Below, one piece after another: positions 1-10,619 of a stretch of 64,000 nucleotides of DNA (its first letter is position 1; every line of letters starts with the position of its first letter). Both the position numbers and the translations under genes were made by a program. The notes below the pieces were generated by a model that made no database searches, was not told where the DNA came from, and saw nothing but the letters and a program-made list of their open reading frames with translations. Origin of the DNA: Sweltsa coloradensis (Eukaryota > Arthropoda > Insecta > Plecoptera > Chloroperlidae); contig JAMZAV010002230.1 in assembly GCA_024449915.1 (NCBI GenBank), positions 62,001 to 126,000 on the forward strand, read 5' to 3'.

Positions 1-747
1 ATTTGAATTAATTTAAAAAATCTTCAACTTAGTTGGATGAGCGTAGCGAGCGTAGCGAGCGAAGCGAAAACTTCAATTTAAATGACCCCGCAAAAAATTT
101 AGCTCCAATGTTTTTTTTTTTGTTTGTTTGTTTGTTTGTTTGTTTGTTTTTTGTCTGTTTGTTCGCACGATTCCGGGCAAACGGCATATCCGATCTTGAT
201 GAAAATTTGGGGAACCTTCGAAATCTCTGAACTAAGACCTGCCACGTTTTTGGGTATAATCGAAGAAATATTTCTCATTAATATCGTGCTTATACGATTT
301 TTTTCGATTTTGAGTGCGAAATTTTCGTGACATTTTCCCCGATTCTGACCAAACGGGTGGGGCTAGAACGTTCATATTTCACATGGACATTAAGGTTATG
401 GTGATATAGTACCTTTTGAAAGAAAAAGTTGAAAAAGTTAGCCAGAATCCAAAGAAATAAAGGTTTTAAAATGACTTTTTTTAGGTTTAAAATAACAATA
501 AACAAGTAACAATAAAAACTTGACAACAATCACCTACAATGCATTCACAAAGCACTTGCAAAAGAAAAGTGGTCCCACGCAAACTAAAAACTTACAAAAA
601 CGCTCATCCATCAACGCGGCGGGACTTTAGCGTTTTCCTAGTAATGATTTTTTCACAGAACAACAGAAAATCCGCATAACACATGGCAGCTCAATGCACC
701 AATTACGCTCATCCAACAACGCGGCGGGACTTAAGCGTTTTCCTAGT
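1..747 (+). repeat. B-type CTAGT-ending element, split by element A1
   Basis: The 3' part of a B-family element. Bases 1-34 end in an AT-rich stretch and CTTAGT; the element resumes at 643 with AATGATTTTTTCAC and runs to the family 3' end, GCGTTTTCCTAGT, at 747. Uninterrupted copies at 8076-8192 and, inverted, at 778-890 contain the same sequence without the insert, which shows that A1 landed inside this copy. No coding capacity. Confidence 0.8.
35..642 (+). mobile_element. A-type element, copy A1 (Helentron-like, non-autonomous)
   Basis: Starts GGATGAGCGTAGCGAGCG and ends GGCGGGACTTTAGCGTTTTCCTAGT. The first nine bases, GGATGAGCG, recur inverted as GCTCATCC about 35 bp before the 3' end, not at it, and AACGC/GCGTT can pair between that repeat and CTAGT. 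Asymmetric terminal inverted repeats plus a 3' hairpin and no TSD are features of Helentron-related elements, so that class is inferred. The interior has a GTTT-rich tract and one unit of a roughly 180-bp module (GACCAAACGGGTGGGGCT...). The translated MDERSERSE peptides come only from the terminal GAGCG repeats. Confidence 0.72.
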
Positions 748-777
748 TTTAAACAACACTTATATTAAAATGCACTA

Positions 778-1533
778 ACTAGGAAAACGCTTAAGTCCCG
801 CCGCGTTGTTGGATGAGCGTAATTGGTGCATTGAGCTGCCATGTGTTATGCGGATTTTCTGTTGTTCTGTGAAAAAATCATTACTAAGTTGAAGATTTTT
901 TTAAAATTAAATTAAATTAAATGAAAAATAAACCTATTTTTTTTTTAATTAATTGTAATTTAAAAAAAGGAAAAAATCGTAATATTGAAATTTTCATAAG
1001 AAATAATTATTCAATTGCGCACAAATTTTACACAAATATATGAATTTATAAAATTAAGTTCTGTGAAAAAATTATTACAATAGAATAAAGCATATAGGTG
1101 TTATAAGTCAAAGAATTGTTTTAAAAAAGAAAAAAAACGTAAAATTTCGATTTTCATGAGAAATAGTTTTTTGATTGCGCTCAAATTTCACACAAATACA
1201 TAAATTCATAAAATTAAGGTTCTGTGAAAAAATCATTAAAATCGGACAAAGCATGTAGGTGTTATAAGCTGAAGAAATTTTTTTTAAATTGAAAAAAATC
1301 GTAAAATTGCGATTTTCATGAGAAATAATTTTTCGATTGCGCTCAAAAACGTGGCAGTTCTTCGTTCAGAGATTTCGAAGGCCTCCATAAAATTTCATCG
1401 CAATTGGAGTATCGGTTTAGCCGGAATCGTGTTAACAGACACACAAAAATACAGAAAAAAAAAAAAAACATTCCGGATTTTTTTCTCCAGTGTAGTGAAA
1501 TGGAATCTTCGCTTCGCTCGCTACGCTCATCCA
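778..1533 (-). mobile_element. B-type element, copy B2 (full length, inverted)
   Basis: On the minus strand it starts GGATGAGCGTAGCGAGCG near 1533 and ends with TTTTCCTAGT at 778. The B body differs from A: it has ATTCCATTTCACTACACTGGAG, a GTCTGT tract, then three diverged copies of a module containing ATGATTTTTTCACAGAACCTTAA. It lies tail-to-tail with the B remnant ending at 747, 30 bp away, so 643-747 and 778-885 form a long inverted repeat. Confidence 0.75.
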
Positions 1534-1716
1534 AAAAGTAAAAAATAAATTTTCGCCGAGCAAATTTTTGCCTTACTCGGAAAATAAAAGCGTTGGGCAC
1601 TTACGGTATTGACATAGGTAACAGAATTTTGTGTTCATGGAGGGAAAGCGCCCAACGCTTTTATTTTCCGAGTAAGGCAAAAATTTGTTGGCCGAAAATT
1701 TATTTTTACTTTTTAG
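1534..1716. mobile_element. Short foldback MITE
   Basis: Two arms of about 70 bp (about 1534-1603 and 1648-1716) are near-perfect inverted copies with a loop of about 45 bp. Both carry TACTCGGAAAATAAAAGCG or its complement, and the outer ends are AAAAAGTAAA/TTTACTTTTT. The transcript would fold into a single hairpin. It fills the gap between B2 and A2. The family is not recognised. Confidence 0.6.
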
Positions 1717-1782
1717 TACATTTAAATATAAGCGTTGTTTTAAAAAATTAATTTTTTCATGTAATTTTGTTCTATACTTTTT

Positions 1783-2541
1783 GGATGAGCGTAGCGAGCG
1801 AAGCGAAAACTTTAATTTCACTGACCCCTCAAAAAATTTAGCTCCAATGTTTTTTGTTTGTTTGTTTGTTTGTTTGTTTGTTTTTCTGTCTGTTTGTTCG
1901 CACGATTCCGGGCAAACGGCATATGCGATCTTGATGAAATTTTGAGGGGACCTTTGAAATCTCTGAACTTAGACCTGCCACGTTTTTGGGTACAATCGAA
2001 GAAATATTTCTCATGAATATCGCACTTTTACGATTTTTTTCGATTTTTAGTGCGATATTTTCGTGACATTGGGGCCGATTCTGACCAAACGGGTGGGGCT
2101 ACAAAGTTCATATTTCACAAGGTTATGGTGATGTAGTACCTTGTGAAAAAAAAGTTGAAAAAGTTAACCAAAATCCATAGAATAAACGTACTTTTACGAT
2201 TTTTTCGAGTTTTAGTGCGATATTTTCGTGACATTTTGGGCCGATTCTGACCAAACGGGTGGGGCTACAACGTTCATATTGCACATGGCCATTGTTATGG
2301 TGATGTAGTACCTTTTGAAAGAAAAAGTTGAAAAAGTTAGCCAGAATCCATAGAATAAAGGTTTTAATATGAGTTTTTTTTAGGTTTATAATAACAATTA
2401 ACAAGTAACAATAGAAACTCGACAACAATCACCTACAATGCATTCACAAAGCACTTGCAAAGGAAAAGTGGTCCCACGCAAACTAAAAACTTACAAAAAC
2501 GCTCATCCATCAACGCGGCGGGACTTTAGCGTTTTCCTAGT
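1783..2541 (+). mobile_element. A-type element, copy A2
   Basis: Same termini as A1 (GGATGAGCGTAGCGAGCG at 1783, TTTTCCTAGT at 2541). This copy holds two tandem units of the roughly 180-bp module (about 2010-2190 and 2190-2370), each with GGCCGATTCTGACCAAACG and AAGTTGAAAAAGTTA. A1 has one unit, so module number varies within the family. No protein is encoded. Confidence 0.72.
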
Positions 2542-2619
2542 TAGTCTTAACGAATTTTGCAATCGAATATGTGCTCACTGGACGTGTCCGAATTTCTGCA
2601 TATGGTTGGCCCAATCTCA

Positions 2620-3025
2620 CTAGCTGTGACTAATTTCCCATATGAAGCTTTGTTTGATTAATTAATTATGATGAATTAATTGATTAACTAGTGAATGTGA
2701 TAAATTTATTCATGTATTGTCATTAAGAATATACGTCTGTGAAAAATTTCAGCTCGATCGGACATTGGGAAGTGGGTCAAATATCGATTCCCATATAAAA
2801 CTTTGATTATTAATTATGATGAGTTAATTGATTAATAAGAAAATCGGTTAATGATTCATCTATTGTCATCAAGAATACGTATGTGTGAAAAATTTCAGCT
2901 CGGTTGGACATTGAGAAGTGGGTGAAATATCGATTATAAGATTCCGTCCAGACAGACAGACAGACAGATACAGACAGACAGACGACAAACACATGAAGCT
3001 AATATAAGCGTTGTAAATAGATCAA
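2620..3025 (+). repeat. Duplicated 160-bp unit with CAGA-repeat end
   Basis: Two direct copies of about 160 bp (about 2633-2790 and 2795-2945) share GTGAAAAATTTCAGCTCG and AATATCGATT. They are followed by (CAGA)n at 2952-2985 and AAGCTAATATAAGCGTTGTA. A similar CAGACAGACAG motif at 42343-42365 suggests a dispersed family. Class not determined. Confidence 0.5.
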
Positions 3026-3084
3026 CCTTAGGGACTATGAAATTTTATGTAGATAATATAAAGAAGAAGAAAAAAAAAATAATG

Positions 3085-4375
3085 AACTGGTCCTAGGAAT
3101 ATTTTGCGACCTACCTGTCAAAGGCATTTAATTGATTGTATTGATTACAAAGTACTCCTAGATAAACTAAATTTGTGGTATAAGGGGCATAGCACTAAAC
3201 CTAGTTGAGTCGTATCTATCAAATAGAGAACAGCAAGTAGAGATAACTGCTGTGGACGAAAATAACAATGAAAAAATGAAAAAAAACACCTATCAAAACC
3301 TACCAAGATTACCTGTGGAGTGCCACAAAGTTAGAATTATAAATCACATAGGCCTAAATACCAACTATAGTAGAGGAGCTACCTGTATGATTTTCGATCT
3401 CGTAGGCTATTTGTGAAAGAGTATAGCGGTAAACGGCATTATTTTCAGTTAGGCCATACGAGTATTTTCCCCCTTCCTGGCACTTAGGCACTTAGGAATC
3501 AGAGGAACGGCACACAAGTGGTGGGCTTCTTTCTTGTCTGGTCGCACCCAGGTTGTTGAAATCTAGGTGCCCGGTCTATCCACATTAACCATGTGGCCTC
3601 TAAAATTCAAAGTGGTTGTTTCATTTTAAGGAAGCTCAAACAGCTAGTTCATCCCCACATACTTAAAATGGTTTACTTTGCTCATGTTCATTCATTCATA
3701 TCATATGTCCTACTTTTCTGGGGTGCATCCCCCCCACGCAATCAGAATATTCACCCTCCAAAAGAGAGCAATTCGCATTATGGCTGGCGTTTCCAGGAGG
3801 CATACTTGTAGAGAGCTTTTCAAGGAACTAGGAATACCTACTCTGGCCTGCTCTCTTATTCAAGCTGCAGCGATATTTGTTCGTTCCTACCCTAATCTTT
3901 TCCCTCTAAACACCTCTGTCCACTCCCATTTTACAAGAGCAAATCTACAAATTCACATTCCCAACCATAAACTAACCCTATTCTCAAAAGGTCCACAATA
4001 TCTAGCTTTAACTCTATATAACAAGCTACCTAACAATACAAGAACCTGTCCCTCCATTTCAACTTTTAAGTCCAGCATGAAATCATTTTTAAAATCCAAA
4101 AGTTTCTACTCACTCAATGAATATCTCTCTGCATGAAATGTAATGTAACATAAATAGAAATACCTACCTATCTATTCATCAATCAATTATTATATTACAG
4201 AGTTTGAGGCCTAGCTCAGTTATATTTCATTTTTTGTACGTTCATCCTAGATATTAATATTATTAGTTATTAGAATTAAAATTAAAATTATTCATTGCAC
4301 TATCCCTCTTTACAGAGAATTGTGTTATACTGATACCATGTATTTGTCCAATGAATAAAATGCTTACTTACTTAA
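3085..4375 (+). pseudogene. LINE reverse transcriptase remnant (CR1/Jockey-like), 3' end
   Basis: A decayed non-LTR retrotransposon. Around 3095-3240 a broken frame gives an SKAF..ID.KVLLDKL RT block. At 3483-3566 another frame gives HLGIRGTAHKWWASFLSGR. From 3590 the thumb and C-terminal region reads HVASKIQSGCFILRKLKQL, then shifts frame near 3735 into the open stretch that ends at 4136 (IRIFTLQKRAIRIMAGVSRR, FKSSMKSFLKSKSFYSLNEY). The 3' UTR finishes with TGTCCAATGAATAAAATGC and a TTAC repeat, the usual tail of this LINE group. It encoded the RT that copies LINE RNA at a nicked target. The 5' part and endonuclease are missing, and the many stops rule out activity. RNase-H-lacking CR1/Jockey type is inferred from the motifs. 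Confidence 0.8.
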
Positions 4376-4377
4376 AT

Positions 4378-5036
4378 ACTAGGAAAACGCCGAAGTCGTT
4401 GTTAGACGAGTGAGCGAGTCATCTGTTGAGCACCCGGGGGCATAAATGATTTGGCTACCTCAGATTTTGTCGCCGTTTAGTTAATAAAAAACTTTCGATT
4501 AACTTTAATGTAACTTTATAACTTTTTGAACGATTTTGCCACAAAACTAATGGCATTCAATCCAGATCGATGCTTGCGGATGGTCCAAATTTCAACTCGA
4601 TCCGAACCTTCGTTCGACCGCTATCATGAGCCAAAAAAGCTGCGCGACTTTCCGTTGCCATGGTAACGGTACTTTGTTATAATGTAATTTCCAATTTCCA
4701 TCTACACTATTTATCGGATCAAAATAAAATAACATATTCGTGACCGGACGGACATTCTAAATGATTTGGCCACCTCAGATTTTGTCGCCGTTTAGTTTGA
4801 AAAAAAAAACTTTCGCTTCACTTTAATGTAACTTTCTAACTTTTGAACGATTTTGCCACAAAACTAATAGCATTCAATCGAGAACGAAGCTTGCGGATGG
4901 TCCCAAATTTCAACTCGATCCGAGCCTCCGTTCGAACGTTATGGCGAGACATACAAACAAACAAACAAAAAAACAAAAAACAAAACAAAACCAGTGACTA
5001 TTTTTTCTGGCAGAGTCAAATGGAAACGCTCGCTTA
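4378..5036 (-). mobile_element. C-type element, copy C1 (same 3' end as A and B)
   Basis: On the minus strand it ends GGCGTTTTCCTAGT at 4378, like A and B. Its other end, near 5036, reads TTAAGCGAGCGTTTCCATTTGA. The body has two tandem copies (about 4447-4630 and 4757-4945) of a module with CCTCAGATTTTGTCGCCG and CATTCAATC.AGA.CGA. A second, truncated C copy lies at 28099-28480. Shared termini with unrelated bodies suggest one family whose interior has been swapped. Confidence 0.62.
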
Positions 5037-5900
5037 ATTAATTTCCCTACATTATGGCCGGGACAGTTCATTTTCTACCTACTACATACAAAACTATTTT
5101 ATATCATTCTTTAAAACTTAAGAACTACAACATTTTGTACTGAAAACATGGTTTGTCAATTCCTATTTTAATTGTTGTAACATATTTTTGTTACTATTAT
5201 TACACGTAAAATTATATGGTTGTGGTTTCCAAATAAACACATTTTTGATAACGCTACAAAGTGCATTTTTATTCATTACAAAGTTTTTCCTTACCTATTA
5301 CTACTAAAGCTCATTTACATTAAATTATATTAAGAAAGTATAGGACATGCGTTTTAGGCAAATTGCTGTTCGCTTGGCCGACTGACATCACAGGTGTTTG
5401 ACATTTTGAACATATGTCACGAATGTGGAAATATAGGGCTCTGCAGTAACACATTTCTAAATTTTGTTTTAAAATAATTTATAAAAAATAAATTAGTTTT
5501 CACGAATTTTGATTTTGTTAAAAACTCCAAAATTGACCATATTCATGTTTTTTTTCTGGCTGTATAAGACCAAATTTTGAAAATCTATGATCACAGGGCC
5601 GTTCATGTATGTTTTATTAAGACAACTTTGCCAAGTTTAATATACGTCGGATGCATCTTGGCCGAGCGAATATCTATTGCCAACTGCCAAAATATGTGTC
5701 CCATTCCCTCTTAAAAGTACGGTACAAATGTTGGGGAAAATCGATGATACATACAAATTATTATCATTCAATATGCTGTACTGTTTTCAAATTCAAAATG
5801 CTATATCATATGAGGTTAAAATATGACCATAATATTTAGCAAATAGGCCTAGGTCACTTAATCTTCGTTCAAAATATACCTCAGATCGACGTAAAAGCCG
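5037..5900. other. No gene seen
   Basis: AT-rich unique-looking sequence with one AATAAA (about 5232) and no open frame longer than about 60 codons showing family features. The open stretches at 5651-5839 have no recognisable composition. Confidence 0.5.
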
Positions 5901-6680
5901 TATTCAGAAATAAATAATGTGAAAAATGTTCAAGAAGGTCAAGAAAACAATGTTCAACTCCGATCTTCCGAGTCCAACGAAGCAGCTTGTATGGACAGCC
6001 TGCCGATTGGTGCTCTTAAAACACTCAGACCTATGATGCCATCTTGCTTGATCTAGTCAACCAGTAGAGACGAGCTTCCCTTTCCTCCTTCTTTATGCCG
6101 TTAGGTTCCTACAGGTTCCTACAGTACTGCAGAATCGGGTTGACAAGTACGTTCTATGAAAGACATTTTGGATGAAGATGTGGTGCGTACAGGAAGGCGG
6201 AAGCCCAGATGAAGGAACATTCCCAGGATGTTGTCAGTGCATGCTCATCAGAGGAGGATGTAAGTGATGGTGATAGTGAGTCAGCGCAAGATTCCTTGGA
6301 CGAGTTATAGCCCGGTTCACCTTGAGCGTCGGAGCGGGATTCTTTGGAGCTCTCGGGGGATAGCTACGAACAGGATTCCCTGCAGGATGTTTCTATCTCT
6401 AGTTCATCGCAACAGCATGATCAGGATTACTTGGAAGAGGTTGAAGCAGGGGCACAGCTTCCTTAGATTTACCAGAGGTGGCTGAAGAATTACAGCCAGG
6501 GGTCTGGGGTCCGATTCTTCTTCGCTACAGAGTTCGCAGTGTTGGCAAACCGGATAAACACCCTTGGATTCTGCCCAAGAGATTTTAAGACTTAACCTCT
6601 AATGGGGAAGCCAGAAGGATGCGAGATCTGTTCTCCCGTTTTGAGAAGATAAACCTGTGCCAGTGTGGTCTAGGGTGTCG
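5901..6680 (+). pseudogene. Degenerate coding stretch, acidic/serine-rich, unidentified
   Basis: Over 6205-6660 coding-like composition continues through several frame changes. One frame gives SACSSEEDVSDGDSESAQDS up to a stop at 6310. The next gives repeated DS-rich words (ERDSLELSGDSYEQDSLQD). A later frame gives RRMRDLFSRFEK followed by a cysteine cluster, CQCGLGC, near 6660. Acidic repeats followed by a CxCxxxC cluster suggest the tail of a transposon-encoded or captured protein. I do not recognise the family. The outer hAT inserted directly 3' of the cysteine cluster. Confidence 0.35.
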
Positions 6681-6792
6681 CACTAGAGCAGGGGTCGGTA
6701 ATATTTTTTGTCTTAGGAGCTCATATTATAGAAAATTTGAAAGTGATTGCTAGTTGGAGCCATGTAATAGATTATTTGAAAATAGTTACATC

Positions 6793-8310
6793 CAGTGCTC
6801 GAAGTGGAAGAAAAATAGGTGGCGGGATGGTACAGTACAGGGACACGCATGAATGGGGGGTCTGGGGGGGTAGCCCCCCAGCAAATGCGGGTCCGGGGCG
6901 CACAGCCCCGGGATTTTTTTTCGATTCTTAGAGTGCGTTTAGAGCATTTAAACGAGTTTTAGGCACTTTATAATATCAATTTTGTTCCAAGAAAAGTGCC
7001 TATTTTATACAAGTATAATATACTTAAAAGCTATTATACCAAAATTATTGCTTAAATGTTAAAAAAAAAAAAAAAGGACATTGATTATCTCTACTAGGCA
7101 TTTTCATTGTCTTTCTTTTGATAGTCCGGATGTTAAGGGATATTTTTGGGGCATACCTTGCATTTTTTGATACAAGCAAGGCACTTGGCACACGTGTTCT
7201 AGGGACCATACCCTACTAATTTTACTTGGAGCCATCGTGATATCCTGTGCAGGCACCCGTTATTGCATGTTGCCTACCCCTGCTGGTTTGAAGGGTTGAT
7301 TAGCAAAACAATTCGGTGTTTGGTGATAGAAACTTGAAATTTTTACCAAATAGGGGTAACATTAGGCTTAACATACTGGCCACGGGGAACTTCGGATTTC
7401 TTCATAGTTAAGGGATGATTGGGGTTATAATTTTGGGGGTTGAACATTTTGAATTAAATTTTTATTGATGACACCCTTGGTTTAATGTTGGATTTCTACG
7501 TTAAAGTACTTCCCAAAATCTGGCTAAACCGATACTCCGATTGCGATGAAATTTTATGGAGGCCTTCAAAATCTCTGAACCTAGAACTGCCACGTTTTTG
7601 AGCTCAATCGGGAATTTTTTTCTCATAAAAAACGCAATTTTACGATTTTTTTTATTTTAAAAAAATTTCTTCGACTTATAACCCCAACATGCTTTATTCG
7701 ATTGTAATGATTTTTTCACAGAACCTTAAATTTATTAATTAAGATATTCGTGTGAAATTTGAGCGTAATCGAAAAATTATTTCTCATGAAAATCGAAATT
7801 TCACGGGTTTTTCTTTTTTAAAACAATTCTTCGACTTATAACTCCTACATGCTTTATCCGATTGTAATGATTTTTTCACAGAACCTTAATTTCATGAATT
7901 GATATATTCGTGTTAAATTTGAGCGCAATCGAATAATTATTTCTTATGAAAATTGCAATTTTACGATTTTTCCTTTTTTAAAAATTACGATTAAATAAAA
8001 AAATTAAGTTTGAAAAAAAATTTAATTAAAAAATTAAGTTAATTTCTTATTTAATTTCATTTTATTAAAAAAAATCTTCGACTAAGTAATGATTTTTTCA
8101 CAGAACAACAGAAAATCCGCATTACACATGGCAGCTCAATGCACCATATACGCTCATCCAACAACGCGGCGGGACTTAAGCGTTTTCCTAGTGGTTTTTT
8201 AACACTAATTGGCATTCTGGTTGTTGTTTTTTGTAAACAATAAGTAGCGGGATGGAAAGAGGCCTTATCAAAAAGTGGCGGAATGCCATCCCGCCCCACT
8301 TCGAACACTG
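6793..8310. mobile_element. Inner hAT-type element nested in the outer one
   Basis: TIRs CAGTGCTCGAAGTGG (6793) and CCACTTCGAACACTG (ending 8310) are flanked by an exact 8-bp TSD, GTTACATC, at 6785-6792 and 8311-8318. Removing the element and one TSD restores continuity of the outer element. The interior contains GC-rich GGGGCGCACAGCCCCGGG, a fragment near 7235-7285 resembling a terminus of the outer family (TTGCCTACCCCTGCTGG), and the B3 copy. No transposase is visible. Confidence 0.87.
7517..8192 (+). mobile_element. B-type element, copy B3 (5'-truncated)
   Basis: Begins inside the B body (CTGGCTAAACCGATACTCCG) without the GGATGAGCG start. It has three ATGATTTTTTCACAGAAC modules and a complete 3' end, ACAACGCGGCGGGACTTAAG then CGTTTTCCTAGT at 8192. 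It lies within the inner hAT and so arrived after it. Around 8076-8095 it preserves the uninterrupted target sequence used by A1. Confidence 0.75.
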
Positions 8311-8921
8311 GTTACATCATATAACGTATTTTTATTTTTATATGGTACAAATGGACGACATGTTTTAAATAATTTTTATGTTCAAAGAGCCGTTCAAGCA
8401 ATGTTAATTTTGTGATTGAATTTTTTATACGATAATTTGTAAATATGTTCTATGTGGACAGTTTTAACTTTATGCCTGATGATTGTTAATACAATTAATG
8501 GTTTAAAACACTTGAACACGCAAACAGGTAGAACCTGCATAGTTCGTGGCTTCTGCCGCAGTTCAGCAAAGTATTTTTGGATATTTGATGAGAAAACTGT
8601 TCTATGACTCTTTAAAAAAATTCACTTAATGTTACTTGTTAATTGGAAGAAAACTTCACATATTACACAAAGTGGAAAACCACTACATTCTACAATCAAT
8701 AAGTATAACACCGAATTTGTCAGTCCATTCACTATTAATACCATTGAGTACTCAACGTTAATACGAACAATATTTTCATTTGGATATTTCGTGTTTATTT
8801 GCATTGATCATGTTGACATCTGCAGGTTGAAACTTTGGATTTTAGAGAATTTTCATAACAAAACTAAAGAGCCAGGCTAGACCCACTCAGGAGCTGCATA
8901 TTCCCGACCCCTACACTAGAG

Positions 8922-9060
8922 GCTACTTACCTAGCTTAGGGCCTATGCTTATACCCACACGTCTCAGATTACTGTGTATGTTACCCTACCCACCTTTGCT
9001 CAACTTGAATAAATAAATAAATAAATTGTATTTAGAGTCTACCCACTTAGTTATATAACT
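8922..9060 (+). repeat. AATA-tailed repeat end
   Basis: Sequence ending TTGAATAAATAAATAAATAAATTG near 9005-9032. The (AAAT)n run resembles a LINE or SINE tail, but no coding portion precedes it. Weak call. Confidence 0.3.
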
Positions 9061-9235
9061 GATTTTCAGTGGGGGACAGTAAATCAAAGCGATCAAGCCA
9101 ACCATGTAGGCCCCGACGCAATCGACGAGTGAGCGATAACCAACCAAAGATCGATATTTTTAATAGGAAATATAGCAATCAGTGGTATGGACAGTGCGAA
9201 CACCCGCGGATCAACGCCGGAATCAACAAGGCCGA

Positions 9236-9440
9236 TTCAGAACAACTCTGAATTTATTATGTGATTCGTTGCTAGGACGGCTCCAAAGTCACCGTTTCGG
9301 CGTTTACAAGCTCCTAAGCCAAGAACTGATGGACGTAAGTCCCAATCAGAAGTTAAAAAACTTCCAACTTTGACGGGAATCAAACCCTGGACCTTCTGCA
9401 TTGGAAGCAGATACGCTAACCACAAGACCAACGAGCCACA
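9236..9440 (-). repeat. tRNA-derived SINE or tRNA pseudogene
   Basis: Read on the minus strand from 9440, GGCTCGTTGGTCTTGTGG resembles a tRNA 5' half with an A box. It is followed by a 5-bp anticodon stem (TCTGC/GCAGA) around TTCCAAT and a B box, GGTTTGATTCC (about 9375-9385). No 3' acceptor strand pairs with GGCTCGT, so this is not a functional tRNA. A body of about 130 bp continues to AATAAATTCAGAGTT. This fits a Pol III-type SINE head. The internal A and B boxes would be its promoter. Confidence 0.5.
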
Positions 9441-10050
9441 CTTTTTTTACTATTAATTAATTACTAATTAGGCAATGGACTGTTGTTTTATGTATATACT
9501 TTGAGAATAGTCCGATTACCCATGTGTATTTTGACAGATGACAGGTAGAAACGAGTGTTTTTGGCATTCAGGAAAATGTATTTATTGGAGTGAGAGGGTT
9601 TTATGGGAGATTAAATGAATAAACTCTAGGTTAGGTAGATAGAACGTTTTCGGTTTCAGTCTATTCATCATTATGTAATTTGCAACATTTTGGTTTTGTC
9701 AAAAAAATATAAACATAATATATACATATAAAATACAAATAAATATGAGGAAAAACAATATACACATACTAATTAATACAAAATGGTCAATGAATTGATC
9801 GAACATTTAAAAATACAAATACAAATGCAAGTTACCAAAAGAGACACAGTACATTCAGTTCTACATTAATTGTGTCACATTCATTGTATAACAATTTCAT
9901 GTAGAATAACATTAAACATATCTAGCAAATACAAGAGGTCAGTGGTTACATCATGTGTAGTTCCTACATGAGTTTTAACTTTAACACAATGTATGTATAT
10001 ATGTAATACAACTGTTGTATTTGGTTTTATTTAAAATATATAAGTTTGAG
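9441..10050. other. No gene seen
   Basis: AT-rich sequence with TATA/ATACAAAT-rich low complexity around 9700-9850. No family motifs or long open frames. Confidence 0.5.
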
Positions 10051-10054
10051 TTAA

Positions 10055-10615
10055 GCATCATTCACGACTAGTTCTAAGGCGTATTACTTTGTATTGCCGA
10101 GTATGTGTTTCAATTAGAACGTTCATACTTCATAACACGTCCTAAGTCGCAATGAGTAAGGTTTGTCGTAATGAATTGCCCAAAATCCAATTTTTAGACA
10201 GGTTTCTTACGACGAGCCAATCACGAACAAGAAAACTCCCCACTCCTTTGTCATCCAATCAAGGAAATTAGTTGGACGTAGAAGAGATCGTTCGAAAATG
10301 CGTCAAATCTAATAGCTATTTATTAGCAGACAAGATTAATATGATATGCAGCCACAAAAAACTGTTTTTCAATTCTCTTCGTGCTGGTGGGTACTAGACA
10401 CAAATCAGCTGTTATCTTGTAAACATGAAACACCGCCATAACTATATTTTGCCATGACGAACCATCGAGCATACATTTTTAAAGGCAGTGCTTCGAAATA
10501 TGCATGCAGAATGAAAATTGGCATGGTTGTTATGTTAATGTAAACGCCCGCATTTATTACGACTTAGACCTTGCGCCTTAAGGCCTACGCCTTAGAACTA
10601 GTTGTGAATGATGAT
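10055..10615. mobile_element. TTAA-flanked MITE (piggyBac-like by target)
   Basis: TIRs GCATCATTCACGACTAGTTC (10055) and its inverted counterpart ending near 10615 match over about 28 bp (CATCATTCAC, ACTAGTTCTAAGGCGTA). TTAA occurs at both outer ends (10051-10054 and 10616-10619), the target of piggyBac transposases. The TIR does not start with the canonical piggyBac CCC, so the superfamily is tentative. The 561-bp interior has no coding capacity. Confidence 0.55.
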
Positions 10616-10619
10616 TTAA

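Larger units (their letters stand above)
6689..8913. mobile_element. Outer hAT-type element with perfect 8-bp TSD
   Basis: Termini are CAGGGGTCGGTAATAT (6689) and the inverted ATATTCCCGACCCCTA (ending 8913). The 8-bp flank CACTAGAG is repeated exactly at 6681-6688 and 8914-8921. An 8-bp TSD with CA-GGGG type TIRs is diagnostic of the hAT superfamily. Only about 700 bp belongs to this element, because a second hAT (6793-8310) sits inside it. No transposase remains, so it is non-autonomous. The interior 8319-8880 has short open frames without hAT motifs. Confidence 0.85.

Noticed and set aside
33..230. Open frame starting MDERSERSERSE, and its relatives at 1343, 1685 and 23361
   Set aside because: Produced by the GAGCGTAGCGAGCG terminal repeat and GTTT tract of A/B elements; the frames are not conserved between copies.
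2942..2990. CAGA repeats as a CRISPR-like or regulatory array
   Set aside because: Simple microsatellite without spacers.
9372..9440. A genuine tRNA gene
   Set aside because: Anticodon arm and B box are present, but the acceptor stem cannot pair and no 3' end matches GGCTCGT.
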